Shown: positions 1 through 9,070, counted from the stretch's first letter. The stretch: DNA of 64,000 nucleotides from Deltaproteobacteria bacterium (GCA_020444045.1 JAHLLS010000014.1:62001-126000); one strand, 5' to 3'. Numbers and translations are program-made. The notes: generated by a model from the sequence alone, not told the origin.

Positions 1-731
1 GTTCCATTTTTGTCATCCTTTTTTGGGAAACAGGAAGCTTCAGCTTGGCGGCATAAATACTCAGCCTGAAGAGCAGCTGCTTGGAGGTGGGCGCTCAGGT
101 TATAGAAGCCCGTATGGATATGCTCGGGAAGATTTACGCCGATTCTGCTGCTAACATATCGGTATTTATGGTCAATTTCGCTCCAGGCTTCTTCAAGTAT
201 CGTTCGCAATTGCAACTCAAAGAGAAGATGTTTCAATTCTGAAGGCGCCTCTGAATCGTCACCTAATTCGACATGGTAATGAATCGATGAATATCCGCTA
301 TAGCGCAGACCGATATCATCGGGTATCGTTTCTCCGGGGTTAACCGGCAGGCTGAAGGACCTTTTTCGATCGGGTCCTCTGACGATATGGAAGATGTTCT
401 CTTCAGCCAACAGTTCGATGTAGGTCTCGATTCTGTCGACATCTGAAAGCCGCAGACATATTATTCTGACGCCCAGCAGATCGCCGACTCGGGCCTGATA
501 ATTTGATTCGGCAATCAGCGCAACGCCCTTCACGGGTGCTTTATTCAGCCTGCTAATTTTCTCGATAAGTCTTAATTCATCTTTGATGCGATAAATAATG
601 GTATGCAGACTTTCTTTTGGTGACGAAGGATCGTCTTTGACCAGATGGACAATGTATTCGGCAAGTTTTTTATATCTTTCCTTTTGATTCAAAAACGAGA
701 TCAGGATCGCTTCCTTTTGATATTCGATCAT
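1..731 (-). CDS. RelA/SpoT-domain (p)ppGpp synthetase-like protein, C-terminus beyond the window edge
   Basis: Reading the minus strand from the ATG at 731 gives an open frame to the window edge (243 codons, no stop). The middle carries the signature of the RelA/SpoT nucleotidyltransferase fold: a GVRIICLRL strand, a GYSSIHYHVEL segment and ELQLRTILEEAWSEIDHKY, matching the synthetase core (GYRSIH, EIQIRT and the AWxxxxH helix). That family transfers pyrophosphate from ATP to GDP or GTP to make the alarmone (p)ppGpp in the cytoplasm. No HD hydrolase domain precedes it, so it resembles a small alarmone synthetase with an extra tail rather than full-length RelA. GGAG about 10 nt before the ATG supports the start. 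It lies 24 nt behind the long GH130 gene and is probably last in, or internal to, that operon. Catalytic activity cannot be judged from the partial sequence. Confidence 0.85.
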   Translation of the reverse strand, partial: MIEYQKEAILISFLNQKERYKKLAEYIVHLVKDDPSSPKESLHTIIYRIKDELRLIEKISRLNKAPVKGVALIAESNYQARVGDLLGVRIICLRLSDVDRIETYIELLAEENIFHIVRGPDRKRSFSLPVNPGETIPDDIGLRYSGYSSIHYHVELGDDSEAPSELKHLLFELQLRTILEEAWSEIDHKYRYVSSRIGVNLPEHIHTGFYNLSAHLQAAALQAEYLCRQAEASCFPKKDDKNG

Positions 732-755
732 GGACGAAGATCTCCAGTCATAAAA

Positions 756-2237
756 TCACGACGCTAACGGGCGCATGCCGTCAAGCAACTCGCTGACAGC
801 GATGGTTGCGATGCCTGAATTGATATCGGACATGGCGTAGGGAATGACCAACTCGTTGTTATGAATGAGCGCACCGCAGGAATAGACGACGTTGGGAACA
901 TATCCCTCGCGCTCTTTCTCATGGGGGGCAAGCAATGGCTCATCCAGGCGGGCGATCATTTTGGTCGGATCCTCGAGATCAAGCAATATGGCACCGATGC
1001 AATACTTGCGCATGGGTCCGACGCCATGGGTGAGCACGATCCAACCTTCATTGGTTTCAAGAGGGGAACCACAGTTCCCGATCTGGATGAACTCCCAGGG
1101 ATATTCAGGCTCCTGAATAATGTGCGACTTCTGCCAGAAATGGATATTGTCTGAGAACATGATGTGATTGTTTTCGCCGTCCTGGCGCGAGAGCATGGCA
1201 TAGCGCCCACCAATCTTTCGCGGGAAAAGCGCCATGCCTTTGTTTTGTACGGCTTTACCGTTGAGCGTCACAATGTTGAATTTGATGAAATCCTTTGTTT
1301 CGATGAGTTGCGGCAAGATGGTCTTGCCGTTATAGGCGGTATAGGTCGCATAATAGGTGACATCTTTCTGGTTATCGAAAAATTGAACGAAACGAGCGTC
1401 CTCAATGCCGCGGCTTTCGTTTTTCGAGACGGGAAAGATCACCCGCTCGGATATGCGGTGATCGGGGTGGAAAGCCACCTCATAATTGGAATTGGCAAGC
1501 CACCACATCACCTCGAAGGTTCTGTTTTGGAGCATTTTAGAAAATTGTGGTTTCGCGCGGAGTATTCCAATTTTTTCCAATAACTGGCTATACGTAAAAT
1601 CTTCCGGCAGCTGGTTAAGAATATGGGCGCTAATCTCATTGGCGGCCCCCATCTCGTTCAATTTGAACTGGAAAGGATTGCGTTTGTATACCGCGTCCAG
1701 TTGGAGATCCGGTGTTTCCACAAAATCGCTGATCGGGTCGAAAAAAAACCTGTTATTTTGATTGAGGATGCCGCTGCGAAAAACGATGGACGAAATATGG
1801 CCTTCCCCGGTGGCCCGCAGACTCATGACAAAACGCAGGTTACCTTTTTTCAGATGGCGCTGATCAGGATGAGGCACGATGGAGGGGTTGAAAAGGGCGG
1901 CCGATTCAATCGAGTACTCCATCGTAAAGTAAGCTCCGATGAGTGCTTTTTGGACATCGCTGATCACGGTCTGCGGTGGCAGATATTCCTGCACCAGATT
2001 CAGGTGCCGCTCAAAAATATGACAGATGTCCTCGTGCCGGTCGGAAAAGTCATTCATTATGTGGGCCAACAAATTTTCGGCCTCCATGTTCGGCATGCTG
2101 AGCACCCGTTGAATTATTTTTTTAATGCGATACCGCTCAGCAGGAACATGAAACCGGGTGATCACCCGGGACGTATCCCCTATGATCTTAACGGCTTTTC
2201 TTTTAATTTTTAGCTGTTTTGGCTTTTTGGCGTGCAT
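756..2237 (-). CDS. GH130 family glycoside phosphorylase/hydrolase, long form
   Basis: 493-residue member of glycoside hydrolase family 130, which mostly phosphorolyses beta-mannosides (beta-1,2-mannobiose, mannosyl-glucose) to mannose-1-phosphate. The C-terminal two-thirds is the five-bladed propeller: GIEDAR at about residues 277-282 holds the probable catalytic Asp280, and FPRKIGGRY near 339-347 matches the conserved sugar/phosphate-site loop. GYVPNVVYSCG near the C-terminus is also typical. Roughly 150 extra N-terminal residues with no recognised domain make it longer than the ordinary 310-350 residue form. It follows a short GH130 gene (157-nt gap) and precedes the RelA/SpoT-type gene by 24 nt. 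Phosphorylase versus hydrolase, and the linkage used, cannot be read from sequence. The GT4 neighbours suggest turnover of an internal mannose-type glycan, which is inference. Confidence 0.88.
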   Translation of the reverse strand: MHAKKPKQLKIKRKAVKIIGDTSRVITRFHVPAERYRIKKIIQRVLSMPNMEAENLLAHIMNDFSDRHEDICHIFERHLNLVQEYLPPQTVISDVQKALIGAYFTMEYSIESAALFNPSIVPHPDQRHLKKGNLRFVMSLRATGEGHISSIVFRSGILNQNNRFFFDPISDFVETPDLQLDAVYKRNPFQFKLNEMGAANEISAHILNQLPEDFTYSQLLEKIGILRAKPQFSKMLQNRTFEVMWWLANSNYEVAFHPDHRISERVIFPVSKNESRGIEDARFVQFFDNQKDVTYYATYTAYNGKTILPQLIETKDFIKFNIVTLNGKAVQNKGMALFPRKIGGRYAMLSRQDGENNHIMFSDNIHFWQKSHIIQEPEYPWEFIQIGNCGSPLETNEGWIVLTHGVGPMRKYCIGAILLDLEDPTKMIARLDEPLLAPHEKEREGYVPNVVYSCGALIHNNELVIPYAMSDINSGIATIAVSELLDGMRPLAS

Positions 2238-2394
2238 ATCATAGTGTCCTTAATGTCGATGGAGATGTTGTGAGCGATATCGAAAGTCTGGTTTCCAGAA
2301 CAGCGTCTCAGCAGCTGTCCACGAAAGACGATGCCAGCCGGTTCACCAGGCGAAGGGTTGATGACGCTGTCCCCCCTCAGCCGGAAAGAACCGC

Positions 2395-3336
2395 CTACAT
2401 CGGCGGCCGGGAATCCGAAAGGCAGAGTGCCACCAATTCATCAATGACGGCGGTGCCGGCGCACATGACCGTATCCGCGCCGCCCCAGTATATTTTTACC
2501 GTGCCGTCGCTTTCAGGAACCACGCCGCAGGTGAAGACCACATTGGGCACATAGCCAACGACCTCCCAGGGATCCTCAGGCTGCAATATCCATTGATCGG
2601 AAACGCCGATGATCTTGGCCGGATCCTTGAGATCGTGCAGGGCTACGCCGAGCCGATACACCGTTCCGGACATGGTTTTGAAGACGCCATGGTAAATATG
2701 GAGCCAGCCCTTGTCGGTTTTAAAGGGCGTCGCGCCGGGTCCGATTTTCATTTCATCCCAGTGATAGGCCACCGGCTTCATGACCACTTTGGAATCCCCC
2801 CAGTGAATCAGATCGGGAGAATACGAAATCCAGATCGACCAGGGTGAAATTTCGGAATGCGGCCGGTCCAAACGGGCATACCGGCCACCGAACTTTTCAG
2901 GAAAAATGACCACGTTGCGCAGATCAGCCTGGGTGATCAGCGCAATCCGCTCCACGCTCTCAAAATCACGGGTGCGCGCCAGGGCAATCCGCACGCCGTG
3001 ACGGGAATAGGCGCTGTAGGTCAGCAAATACGCACCCTCTATGGGGCAAATTCGGAGATCCTCGACGCCGAAGGCTTCATATTCGGCAAAAACCGTGTCC
3101 GTTGAAGGTATCAGAAAAGGTTTGGGATGAACCGTAAACGAAAACCCATCCTCGCTGTCGGCCCGGCCGATGATGGAGCGCCCGTTCAGCAGATGCGACC
3201 GGAAAAGCATGATGTAACGACCATTGTGTTTGACGATGCCGGCATTGTGAACGGTTGCCACTGGATAGGGTACATCCGCCCTTGTCAGGATAGGATTTTT
3301 CTTAAACCGTTTAACGATGGGATGGTGCGTTTTCAT
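2395..3336 (-). CDS. GH130 family beta-mannoside phosphorylase-like protein, short form
   Basis: 313 residues, the usual size for GH130. GVEDLR at about 90-95 carries the probable catalytic Asp93. NVVIFPEKFGGRYARLDRP at about 141-159 is the conserved lysine/arginine loop that binds phosphate or the donor in GH130 phosphorylases, and GYVPNVVFTCG is the family C-terminal motif. No signal peptide, so cytoplasmic. Its start overlaps the stop of the upstream GT4 gene by 4 nt (ATGA), so the two are translationally coupled. The family is known for beta-1,2-mannobiose, beta-1,2-oligomannan and mannosyl-glucose phosphorolysis; related eukaryotic enzymes work in the synthetic direction from GDP-mannose. 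Which applies here is unknown. Two different GH130 genes side by side suggest activities that split long and short oligomers. Confidence 0.9.
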   Translation of the reverse strand: MKTHHPIVKRFKKNPILTRADVPYPVATVHNAGIVKHNGRYIMLFRSHLLNGRSIIGRADSEDGFSFTVHPKPFLIPSTDTVFAEYEAFGVEDLRICPIEGAYLLTYSAYSRHGVRIALARTRDFESVERIALITQADLRNVVIFPEKFGGRYARLDRPHSEISPWSIWISYSPDLIHWGDSKVVMKPVAYHWDEMKIGPGATPFKTDKGWLHIYHGVFKTMSGTVYRLGVALHDLKDPAKIIGVSDQWILQPEDPWEVVGYVPNVVFTCGVVPESDGTVKIYWGGADTVMCAGTAVIDELVALCLSDSRPPM

Positions 3337-4361
3337 AGGGATCTTTCCGATTCCGCCGCCAGAATCCTTTCATAGACGTGTATGTATTCCTGGACCATGC
3401 GCTTGACGGTGAAATGGTGCTCGACATGGCGGCGACAGGTCGCACGGTCGATCTCCTTGATACGTGCAACCCTCTCGATGGCTTCGTCCATGTTGTCCAC
3501 CAAAAAACCGTTTTTCCCGGTTTCGATCAGTTCGGGCATGCTGCCCCTATTAAAGGCGATCACGGGCGTACCGCAGGCCATGGATTCGATAACGGACAGA
3601 CCGAAAGGTTCATCAAACTGGATGGGGTGCAAGAGCGCGCAGGCGTTGCCGAGCAGCCGATTGCGCGCCGCCGGTGCGACGCTGCCGACATAGGTGACCG
3701 TGTCGTCGTCGATGTGAGGCGCGACATAGTGGTCAAAATAAGCCTGATCCTGGATGATCCCGGCCAATATAAGCTTTTTGCTGCTAGCCTTGGCGATTTC
3801 AATAGCTTGTCGGGCACCCTTGTCATTGTGAATGCGCCCGAAAAAAAGCAGGGTGTCGTCCGGCGCAGACTGAAAATCGAACAGCTGGATATCGATGCCG
3901 TGATGGATGGTCGCGATATAATCAAGATCCGGCGATCGATCGGCATCGCTGATGGAAACATAGAATGCTGTGTCGTTGTATTTCTTGTAAACCGGCAGAA
4001 TCCCGGGCGATGAAAAGCCGTGAATGGTCGTCACGAGCGGGGTGCTGGTCAGGCCGCTATAGGTAAGGGGCAGATAGTCAAAGTGGTTATGGATGATGTC
4101 ATACCCATCGCCATGCTCGAAGAGTTCCGAGATGTGCAGGCACTCCCATACTTTCGGTATGAGGGAGCGGTCTTCTTCATACCCCCGCGGGCAAACGGCA
4201 TGCAGTTTCCCGCTGGTCAGCGAATCGCCGGTTGCAAACAGGGTCACGTCATGACCACGCGCGACCAACCCCTCGGTCAAGAGGGATGCCACGCTCTCCC
4301 AGGGACCGTAGTGGCGTGGCGGCGTTCGCCAGGCAATGGGTGCAAGCATGGCAATATGCAT
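3333..4361 (-). CDS. GT4 family glycosyltransferase
   Basis: 342-residue GT-B fold glycosyltransferase of family GT4. It starts MHIAMLAPIAWRTPP with the usual N-terminal Rossmann strand followed by HYGPWE, and has LLFFGRIHNDKG at the start of the donor domain and PFGLSVIESMACGTPVIAF, the E-x7-E nucleotide-sugar motif. The open frame extends 31 codons further upstream, but the ATG at 4361 has a good Shine-Dalgarno (AAAGGGG) and matches where the fold begins. It is coupled by a 4-nt overlap to the short GH130 gene. GT4 enzymes are retaining and use nucleotide sugars; the donor is likely GDP-mannose if the GH130 partners act on the product, but that is inference. No membrane segment is visible. 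Confidence 0.88.
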   Translation of the reverse strand: MHIAMLAPIAWRTPPRHYGPWESVASLLTEGLVARGHDVTLFATGDSLTSGKLHAVCPRGYEEDRSLIPKVWECLHISELFEHGDGYDIIHNHFDYLPLTYSGLTSTPLVTTIHGFSSPGILPVYKKYNDTAFYVSISDADRSPDLDYIATIHHGIDIQLFDFQSAPDDTLLFFGRIHNDKGARQAIEIAKASSKKLILAGIIQDQAYFDHYVAPHIDDDTVTYVGSVAPAARNRLLGNACALLHPIQFDEPFGLSVIESMACGTPVIAFNRGSMPELIETGKNGFLVDNMDEAIERVARIKEIDRATCRRHVEHHFTVKRMVQEYIHVYERILAAESERSL

Positions 4362-4538
4362 CAGGGCCCCTTTATTTAAGGATCGCGAACTCAATAAATC
4401 GAACAACATTAGGCGTCTTCTGGCCTGTCTTCTGCATTGCGCTAAAGTCCACATACGAAAAGGTTGTGACCTTCAACACGCCTTGAGCACAAACCAAAAT
4501 CCTTCGCAATCTTTGTTTAATTTATTTCGTCCCCGATC
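4362..4538. other. Intergenic gap between the two GT4 genes
   Basis: 177 bp without a recognisable gene on either strand. It is AT-rich near the fusion-GT4 stop, and no clear terminator hairpin with a T-run was seen. The genes on both sides run the same way, so transcription may continue through it, or a second promoter may lie here. Confidence 0.4.
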
Positions 4539-6845
4539 CTAGTTGGTTTTGGGTGAGGACGGCTGGATTAAAATTTCATCGGCATAGAGCTTTTGCAACG
4601 TCATCAGCGACAGCAGCCAGGCCAGGGAGGACTCGGCGCCTTGGTTCTGGTTGATACCGTCCGCCATCAACCCATCCCGGCAGCCACCGGTCTTGGCATC
4701 GTAGAGCGGCATATTCAGATCATTTTGTCCGAGAAACCAGTTAAAGCACATGGCCGCATTCTCAAACCATGTGTGGTCCCGGGTAATATTATACGCTTCG
4801 ACACAGGCTTCCACCATGGCATTGGCTTCGACGGGCTGCTGGTCGAAGCGGGCTCTGGGGCCGCCTTGCGCATACCATCCGTTGCTGCCGATGGGCACAA
4901 AATGTTTGTCTTCAGTGGTGACGGCAAGCAGCCAATTGAGGGCCTTGAGCCCCATATCGATCATGTCGCTGCGTTGCATCCCCTGGCCCGAAAGCAGCAG
5001 GGCATGAGGCAGTTTGCCGTTGGCATAGTTCAGGGCCTTCTCGAGCCAGGGCCAATCGTCTGTTGCCTGGTTTTTAAATTGATCGAACAGCCGGTTGGCG
5101 AGAACCCTCCGGATGCGGCGCACCTCACTGTCACCGGAGAATTTATCCAGGTAGGCATGCATACCCACGAGACAAAAGGCGATGGCGCGGGGGGAAAGGA
5201 AGCGCTCGGCCGCAGGCAAGGCCTGGTTGAAAAGGGTCGTGCTCATGGCCAGATGCCCGGGATTGTGAAGAAAAGCAACGGCTTTACCCAAACACCAAAG
5301 TGCCCTGCCATGCGCATCCTCGGAGCCGATCTCCTCCATCCACTGCCGGGAATAGGTCATGAAATTGCGAAAGCGGCCATTTTTTTCATTATAGGCATAC
5401 AGAAGAAATCCGAGATAATGACCACTGAGAGCATCAAGGCCCCAGCCGTTGGTCGGCAGGTAGCGCTGCCCCATGGCGGCCGCCAGCAGCGCGCGGGCAT
5501 TGTCATCGGTGCAGTAGCCATGGACGCGATCGGGGATGGTGTAGTTGGCATGCTGCAAGATGCCGGTATCGTCCGTAAAAGCTTTCAGGTGATCCAGCTT
5601 GATCTCCGGGAGCTCGAACTTCGTAATGGCCTTGATGTTTTCGACATAGGAATGCCTGGGCCGCGGGTTTCGTGTGCGGGCTTGCCGCACTTCACTGAAA
5701 AGGCGCAGATATTTTCGCGCTACTTCATTCCAGACGGCGTCACGACTGAACAGATAGGCTTTTTTGCGCATGGCATGGCGTTCGACATCGTTTCCCAGAA
5801 GATCGATAATTTGCGCAGCCATGGCGTCCGGATTGTGGAAAGGCACAATGCGGCCCCGGTCTTCGGCCAGCATCTCGGTGGCATACCAGTAGGGTGTCGA
5901 AATGACGGCTTTGCCGGTGCCCATGGCATAAGCCAGGGTTCCGGAGGTAATCTGGGCCTCATCCGGGTAAGGGGTTAAGTAGATATCGGCGATGCCGAGG
6001 AACTCACATAACTCGTTGATTTCCACGAAACGATTCTGGAAAATGACATGCTCGCCGATATCCAGTTTTCGCACGAGCTGCTGCAGCATGATGCGATAGG
6101 CATCCCCATCTGCCTTTAAAACATGCGGATGGGTTGCGCCCAGGATGATATAGACCACATCGGGGTGTTTTTGGATGACCGCCGGCAGCGCTTGCAGCAC
6201 ATTTTCGATGCCCTTGTTGGCGGAAAGCAAGCCGAAGGTGAGCAGCACTTTTTTGCCTTCCACATCGAACTTGTCTTTGTCAAAGCTGGGATCGATAAAC
6301 GGCGTATCGGGAATGCCATGGTGGATAAAGGCAATTTTATCCTCCGGCACGGCATAGATATTTTTCAGGAATTCAGATGCCTTGCGGCTCATAACCACCA
6401 TTTTGTCGGACAACTCGGATAGCTTGCACATGACGTGGCGGTATTCCGGCGCGGGGTCCTTCAAGACCGTGTGGAGTGTCGTCACCACCGGCATTCGCAG
6501 ATCAGCTAGCAATTTTAACAAATGGCTGCCGGCCGGACCGCCGAAAAGACCGTATTCGTGTTGCACGCAGACAATATCCGTCTGGCTGATATTGATAAAT
6601 TGAGACGCCGTGCTGTAGTCGCTCAATTTATTCTGGTTGATCTCAAAACGCACTTTTTCGGGATAATGATACCCCTCGGGCCTGTCGTTCATGGCAACCG
6701 TCCAGCAGTTGATATCAGGGGCTTCGGCAGACAGCCCTTCCACCAAGTCCGTGGTGAAGGTCGCGATACCGCACTGCCTGGGGAGATAGTTGCCGATCAC
6801 GGCCACCGATTTTATGTTGTCGTAATTGTTGTTTATCGAAGTCAT
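4539..6845 (-). CDS. GT4 glycosyltransferase fused to a C-terminal helical-toroid domain
   Basis: 768 residues in two parts. Residues 1 to about 390 are a GT4 transferase: IGNYLPRQCGIATFTTDLVEGL at the N-terminus, LLTFGLLSANKGIENVL opening the donor domain, and ITSGTLAYAMGTGKAV in place of the usual E-x7-E loop. Residues from about 430 to 760 look like an alpha/alpha-toroid of the glycosidase/epimerase kind, with repeated Trp-rich helices such as TDDNARALLAAA, HGRALWCLGKAV and EANAMVEACVEAYN. The ATG at 6845 is preferred over a GTG at 6851 because AAAGG lies 8-10 nt upstream. It is probably the first gene of the glycan cluster. The toroid may process or bind the growing glycan; no catalytic acid pair could be assigned. 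Confidence 0.85.
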   Translation of the reverse strand: MTSINNNYDNIKSVAVIGNYLPRQCGIATFTTDLVEGLSAEAPDINCWTVAMNDRPEGYHYPEKVRFEINQNKLSDYSTASQFINISQTDIVCVQHEYGLFGGPAGSHLLKLLADLRMPVVTTLHTVLKDPAPEYRHVMCKLSELSDKMVVMSRKASEFLKNIYAVPEDKIAFIHHGIPDTPFIDPSFDKDKFDVEGKKVLLTFGLLSANKGIENVLQALPAVIQKHPDVVYIILGATHPHVLKADGDAYRIMLQQLVRKLDIGEHVIFQNRFVEINELCEFLGIADIYLTPYPDEAQITSGTLAYAMGTGKAVISTPYWYATEMLAEDRGRIVPFHNPDAMAAQIIDLLGNDVERHAMRKKAYLFSRDAVWNEVARKYLRLFSEVRQARTRNPRPRHSYVENIKAITKFELPEIKLDHLKAFTDDTGILQHANYTIPDRVHGYCTDDNARALLAAAMGQRYLPTNGWGLDALSGHYLGFLLYAYNEKNGRFRNFMTYSRQWMEEIGSEDAHGRALWCLGKAVAFLHNPGHLAMSTTLFNQALPAAERFLSPRAIAFCLVGMHAYLDKFSGDSEVRRIRRVLANRLFDQFKNQATDDWPWLEKALNYANGKLPHALLLSGQGMQRSDMIDMGLKALNWLLAVTTEDKHFVPIGSNGWYAQGGPRARFDQQPVEANAMVEACVEAYNITRDHTWFENAAMCFNWFLGQNDLNMPLYDAKTGGCRDGLMADGINQNQGAESSLAWLLSLMTLQKLYADEILIQPSSPKTN

Positions 6846-6972
6846 GAGCACTACCTTTTGTATGCATAACGCAAGTTATATCCTCCAAGCCGACATAGAT
6901 TCGCATCGGTTATAACCTGTCAGCCAGGCCAGAGCACTACCGATCGCGCAGTGAGCCAACGTGGTATCGTAA

Positions 6973-7098
6973 CTATTTTTGATCTTGCCAGATCGACTTG
7001 GTTTTATCTTTTTTTTGTTTTCTTTTTTCCTTCAGGGTATGCATGCCTGCTTTATGCTCTTCGCGTTTGCCTTTATCCTTTTTCCCCTTGTCGCCCAT
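6973..7098 (-). CDS. Small lysine-rich protein of 41 residues
   Basis: Short frame from the ATG at 7098 to the TAG at 6973: begins MGDKGKKDKGKREEHK, continues TLKEKRKQKKDKTK and ends SIWQDQK. AAAGGGG lies 6 nt before the ATG. Small proteins with this K/E-rich MxDKGxKxKGK...LxxKEKRKxKK pattern occur in many bacterial genomes, with no established function; a nucleic-acid- or ribosome-associated role would fit the charge but is a guess. It starts 15 nt after the stop of the 92-residue gene and is probably co-transcribed with it. Confidence 0.6.
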   Translation of the reverse strand: MGDKGKKDKGKREEHKAGMHTLKEKRKQKKDKTKSIWQDQK

Positions 7099-7113
7099 TT
7101 CGGCCCCTTTGTG

Positions 7114-7392
7114 CTATATAAGGTCATGTGTCAGTTCGCGCATGGCTTTCACAATATCCTGTATTGCCGCGTGCATCCCCTCGGCGCTGTCACTGATATC
7201 GGATTCTTTTTTCTCCTTGGCCTTGACCTGGGCCGAAGCTTTAATCCTTTCCAGTTTTTCGACGTGTTTTTCAAACACGATCCGATGATCGTCCTCCATG
7301 AATTCCAGGGCATCGGAATTGATCTGTCGTATGAGTTCCTCGGCCTCAGCCAATAATTCAGCGGTGTTCTTATCTTCCAAGTTCGTTTGCAT
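7114..7392 (-). CDS. Hypothetical charged helical protein, 92 residues
   Basis: Starts MQTNLEDKNTAELLAEAEEL with AAAGGA 6-8 nt upstream. The whole protein is predicted helical by eye, rich in E, K and A (for example EKHVEKLERIKASAQVKAKEK), consistent with a coiled coil or helical hairpin. There is no signal peptide or membrane segment and the family is not recognised. It is followed after 15 nt by the 41-residue lysine-rich gene on the same strand; the acidic/basic pairing of the two small products is notable. Cytoplasmic location is inferred. Confidence 0.65.
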   Translation of the reverse strand: MQTNLEDKNTAELLAEAEELIRQINSDALEFMEDDHRIVFEKHVEKLERIKASAQVKAKEKKESDISDSAEGMHAAIQDIVKAMRELTHDLI

Positions 7393-7469
7393 AGCATTTC
7401 CTTTCCTGGTTCCTTCGACGGGTCATTTAGGCAACGACTGCATGGCCTCCGTGCCCAATATTTTAGGCC

Positions 7470-8987
7470 TTAATAAGAGAGCGGCAGATCTGATTCTTCT
7501 TTGGGTTCGTTTAAAATATATAGCTCACAAATTTTCCGGTAATGGTAACCGTAGATCGAGAGCGTTATGGCAACGGGCATCATGCTGCGCTTGCGTATCA
7601 AGGTCCAGATCATCAGTTGCCAGTATTGCAACCGCTCCTTTCCTATAAACCCAATCCGGAAAGCGGCGCGAAAAAATGAAAGGAACCGCTGCATACTGAG
7701 CGGTTGGGTGACTTTCGGGGCCTTTAATTCCTTCAATAAGGTTCTGATCCGTCGGTAGTAGTTTTTTGGGGAATAAAGATTTTTCATAATCGATTGATAC
7801 CCAGCGGTAAGCCGGTCGATGCCCATGCGGGGAATGATATTGGTCGTCCCATCAACATTGTCTCCGCTAAAGGTTTTCGCAACGCGGCGTTCCTGGGTGA
7901 GCCGCTCAAAAAGGCGTGTCCCCGGCGGGGCCTGAAGCATGCCCACCATGGCCGTCACGATGCCGCTTTTTTGAATGAAATCGATCTGCCGTTGAAAGAT
8001 CGAAGGCGTGTCGTTGTCGAAACCCACGATGAAGCCGCCCATCACCTGCAGCCCGGACCGGTGTATGCGTTTCACATCCAGCAGCAAATCCCGGTGGGTA
8101 TTGTGCGTCTTGCGGCACTCCGCGAGACTGACTTCATCGGGGGACTCGATGCCGATAAAAACGGAATCGAAACCGGCTTTGACCATCATGTCCATGAGGT
8201 CGGTGTCGTCGGCAATATTGATGGAGGCTTCCGTTAGAAATACGCAGCCCGTTTTATTTTGGCGCCATTCGATCAGGGCGGGAAGTAAATGGGTTTTAAG
8301 GTAACCCTTATTGCCAATAAAATTATCGTCGACGAAAAAGATGCTGCTGCGCCAACCAGTGGCATAAATATGATCCAGTTCAGCGATGATCTGTTCCGGT
8401 GTTTTCATGCGGGGCCGGTGGCCGAATAATTCCGTTACATTACAGAATTCGCAGTTGAAAGGGCACCCTCTGGAGAATTGAATGTTCATGGAGGCATATC
8501 GTCTTGTATTGACCAGGTCCCACGAGGGTGCCGGGGTGTCGCCGATATCGCAGAAATTCGAAGCCCTGTAGATCTTTTGGGGATGACCGTCTTGCAGGTC
8601 CGACAAAAACGCGGGAAGGGTCACTTCCGCTTCATCGAGAACGAGATGGCCGACGTCACCGAATTGATCCGGTTCAGCGGTAAAAAGGGGGCCTCCGGCA
8701 ACGACTTTTAAATTTAGCGCAGCGCAGCGGGCGATGATCTCACGGGCCGAATTGCGCTGAACCGCCATGCCGCTGATAAAAGCCATATCCGCCCATGAAA
8801 GGTCTTTATTTGTGAGGGAATCCACGTTCAGGTCCACGAGACGCTTGGACCAACCGGCCGGCAGGAGGGAGGCGACGGTGATCAGGCCCAGCGGCGGGAA
8901 GGCCGCTTTCTTGCCGATAAAACTTAAGGCGTACGTAAAAGACCAAAACGTATCGGGAAACTTGGGATATAGGAGGAGAATATTCAT
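7470..8987 (-). CDS. B12-binding domain radical SAM protein
   Basis: 505 residues. The N-terminal ~150 residues form a cobalamin-binding-like Rossmann domain (MNILLLYPKFPDTFW ... PPLGLITVASLLP ... VVAGGPLFT) without an obvious DxHxxG, so any B12 would be bound base-off without a histidine ligand. FSRGCPFNCEFCNVTELFG gives the CxxxCxxC that holds the radical-SAM [4Fe-4S] cluster, followed by a TIM-barrel half (FFVDDNFIGN, EASINIADD, IGIESP). The C-terminal ~120 residues, with basic and hydrophobic stretches, match the DUF4070-type tail. Such enzymes methylate or rearrange unactivated carbons, and some act on lipids such as hopanoids; the substrate here is unknown. The start lies just after AGGAGGA. 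It stands alone on the strand. Confidence 0.85.
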   Translation of the reverse strand: MNILLLYPKFPDTFWSFTYALSFIGKKAAFPPLGLITVASLLPAGWSKRLVDLNVDSLTNKDLSWADMAFISGMAVQRNSAREIIARCAALNLKVVAGGPLFTAEPDQFGDVGHLVLDEAEVTLPAFLSDLQDGHPQKIYRASNFCDIGDTPAPSWDLVNTRRYASMNIQFSRGCPFNCEFCNVTELFGHRPRMKTPEQIIAELDHIYATGWRSSIFFVDDNFIGNKGYLKTHLLPALIEWRQNKTGCVFLTEASINIADDTDLMDMMVKAGFDSVFIGIESPDEVSLAECRKTHNTHRDLLLDVKRIHRSGLQVMGGFIVGFDNDTPSIFQRQIDFIQKSGIVTAMVGMLQAPPGTRLFERLTQERRVAKTFSGDNVDGTTNIIPRMGIDRLTAGYQSIMKNLYSPKNYYRRIRTLLKELKAPKVTQPLSMQRFLSFFRAAFRIGFIGKERLQYWQLMIWTLIRKRSMMPVAITLSIYGYHYRKICELYILNEPKEESDLPLSY

Positions 8988-9070
8988 GGATGCAACTCCT
9001 TGATGAGGGCTATTCAGAGTTCGAAATCATTTTGGCTGCCGAAAGTGAATGACGTGTTGTTATCTTGCAT

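Noticed and set aside
4593..5978. 461-codon open frame opposite the GT4-toroid gene
   Set aside because: No domain, no ribosome-binding site, and fully inside a well-supported gene on the other strand.
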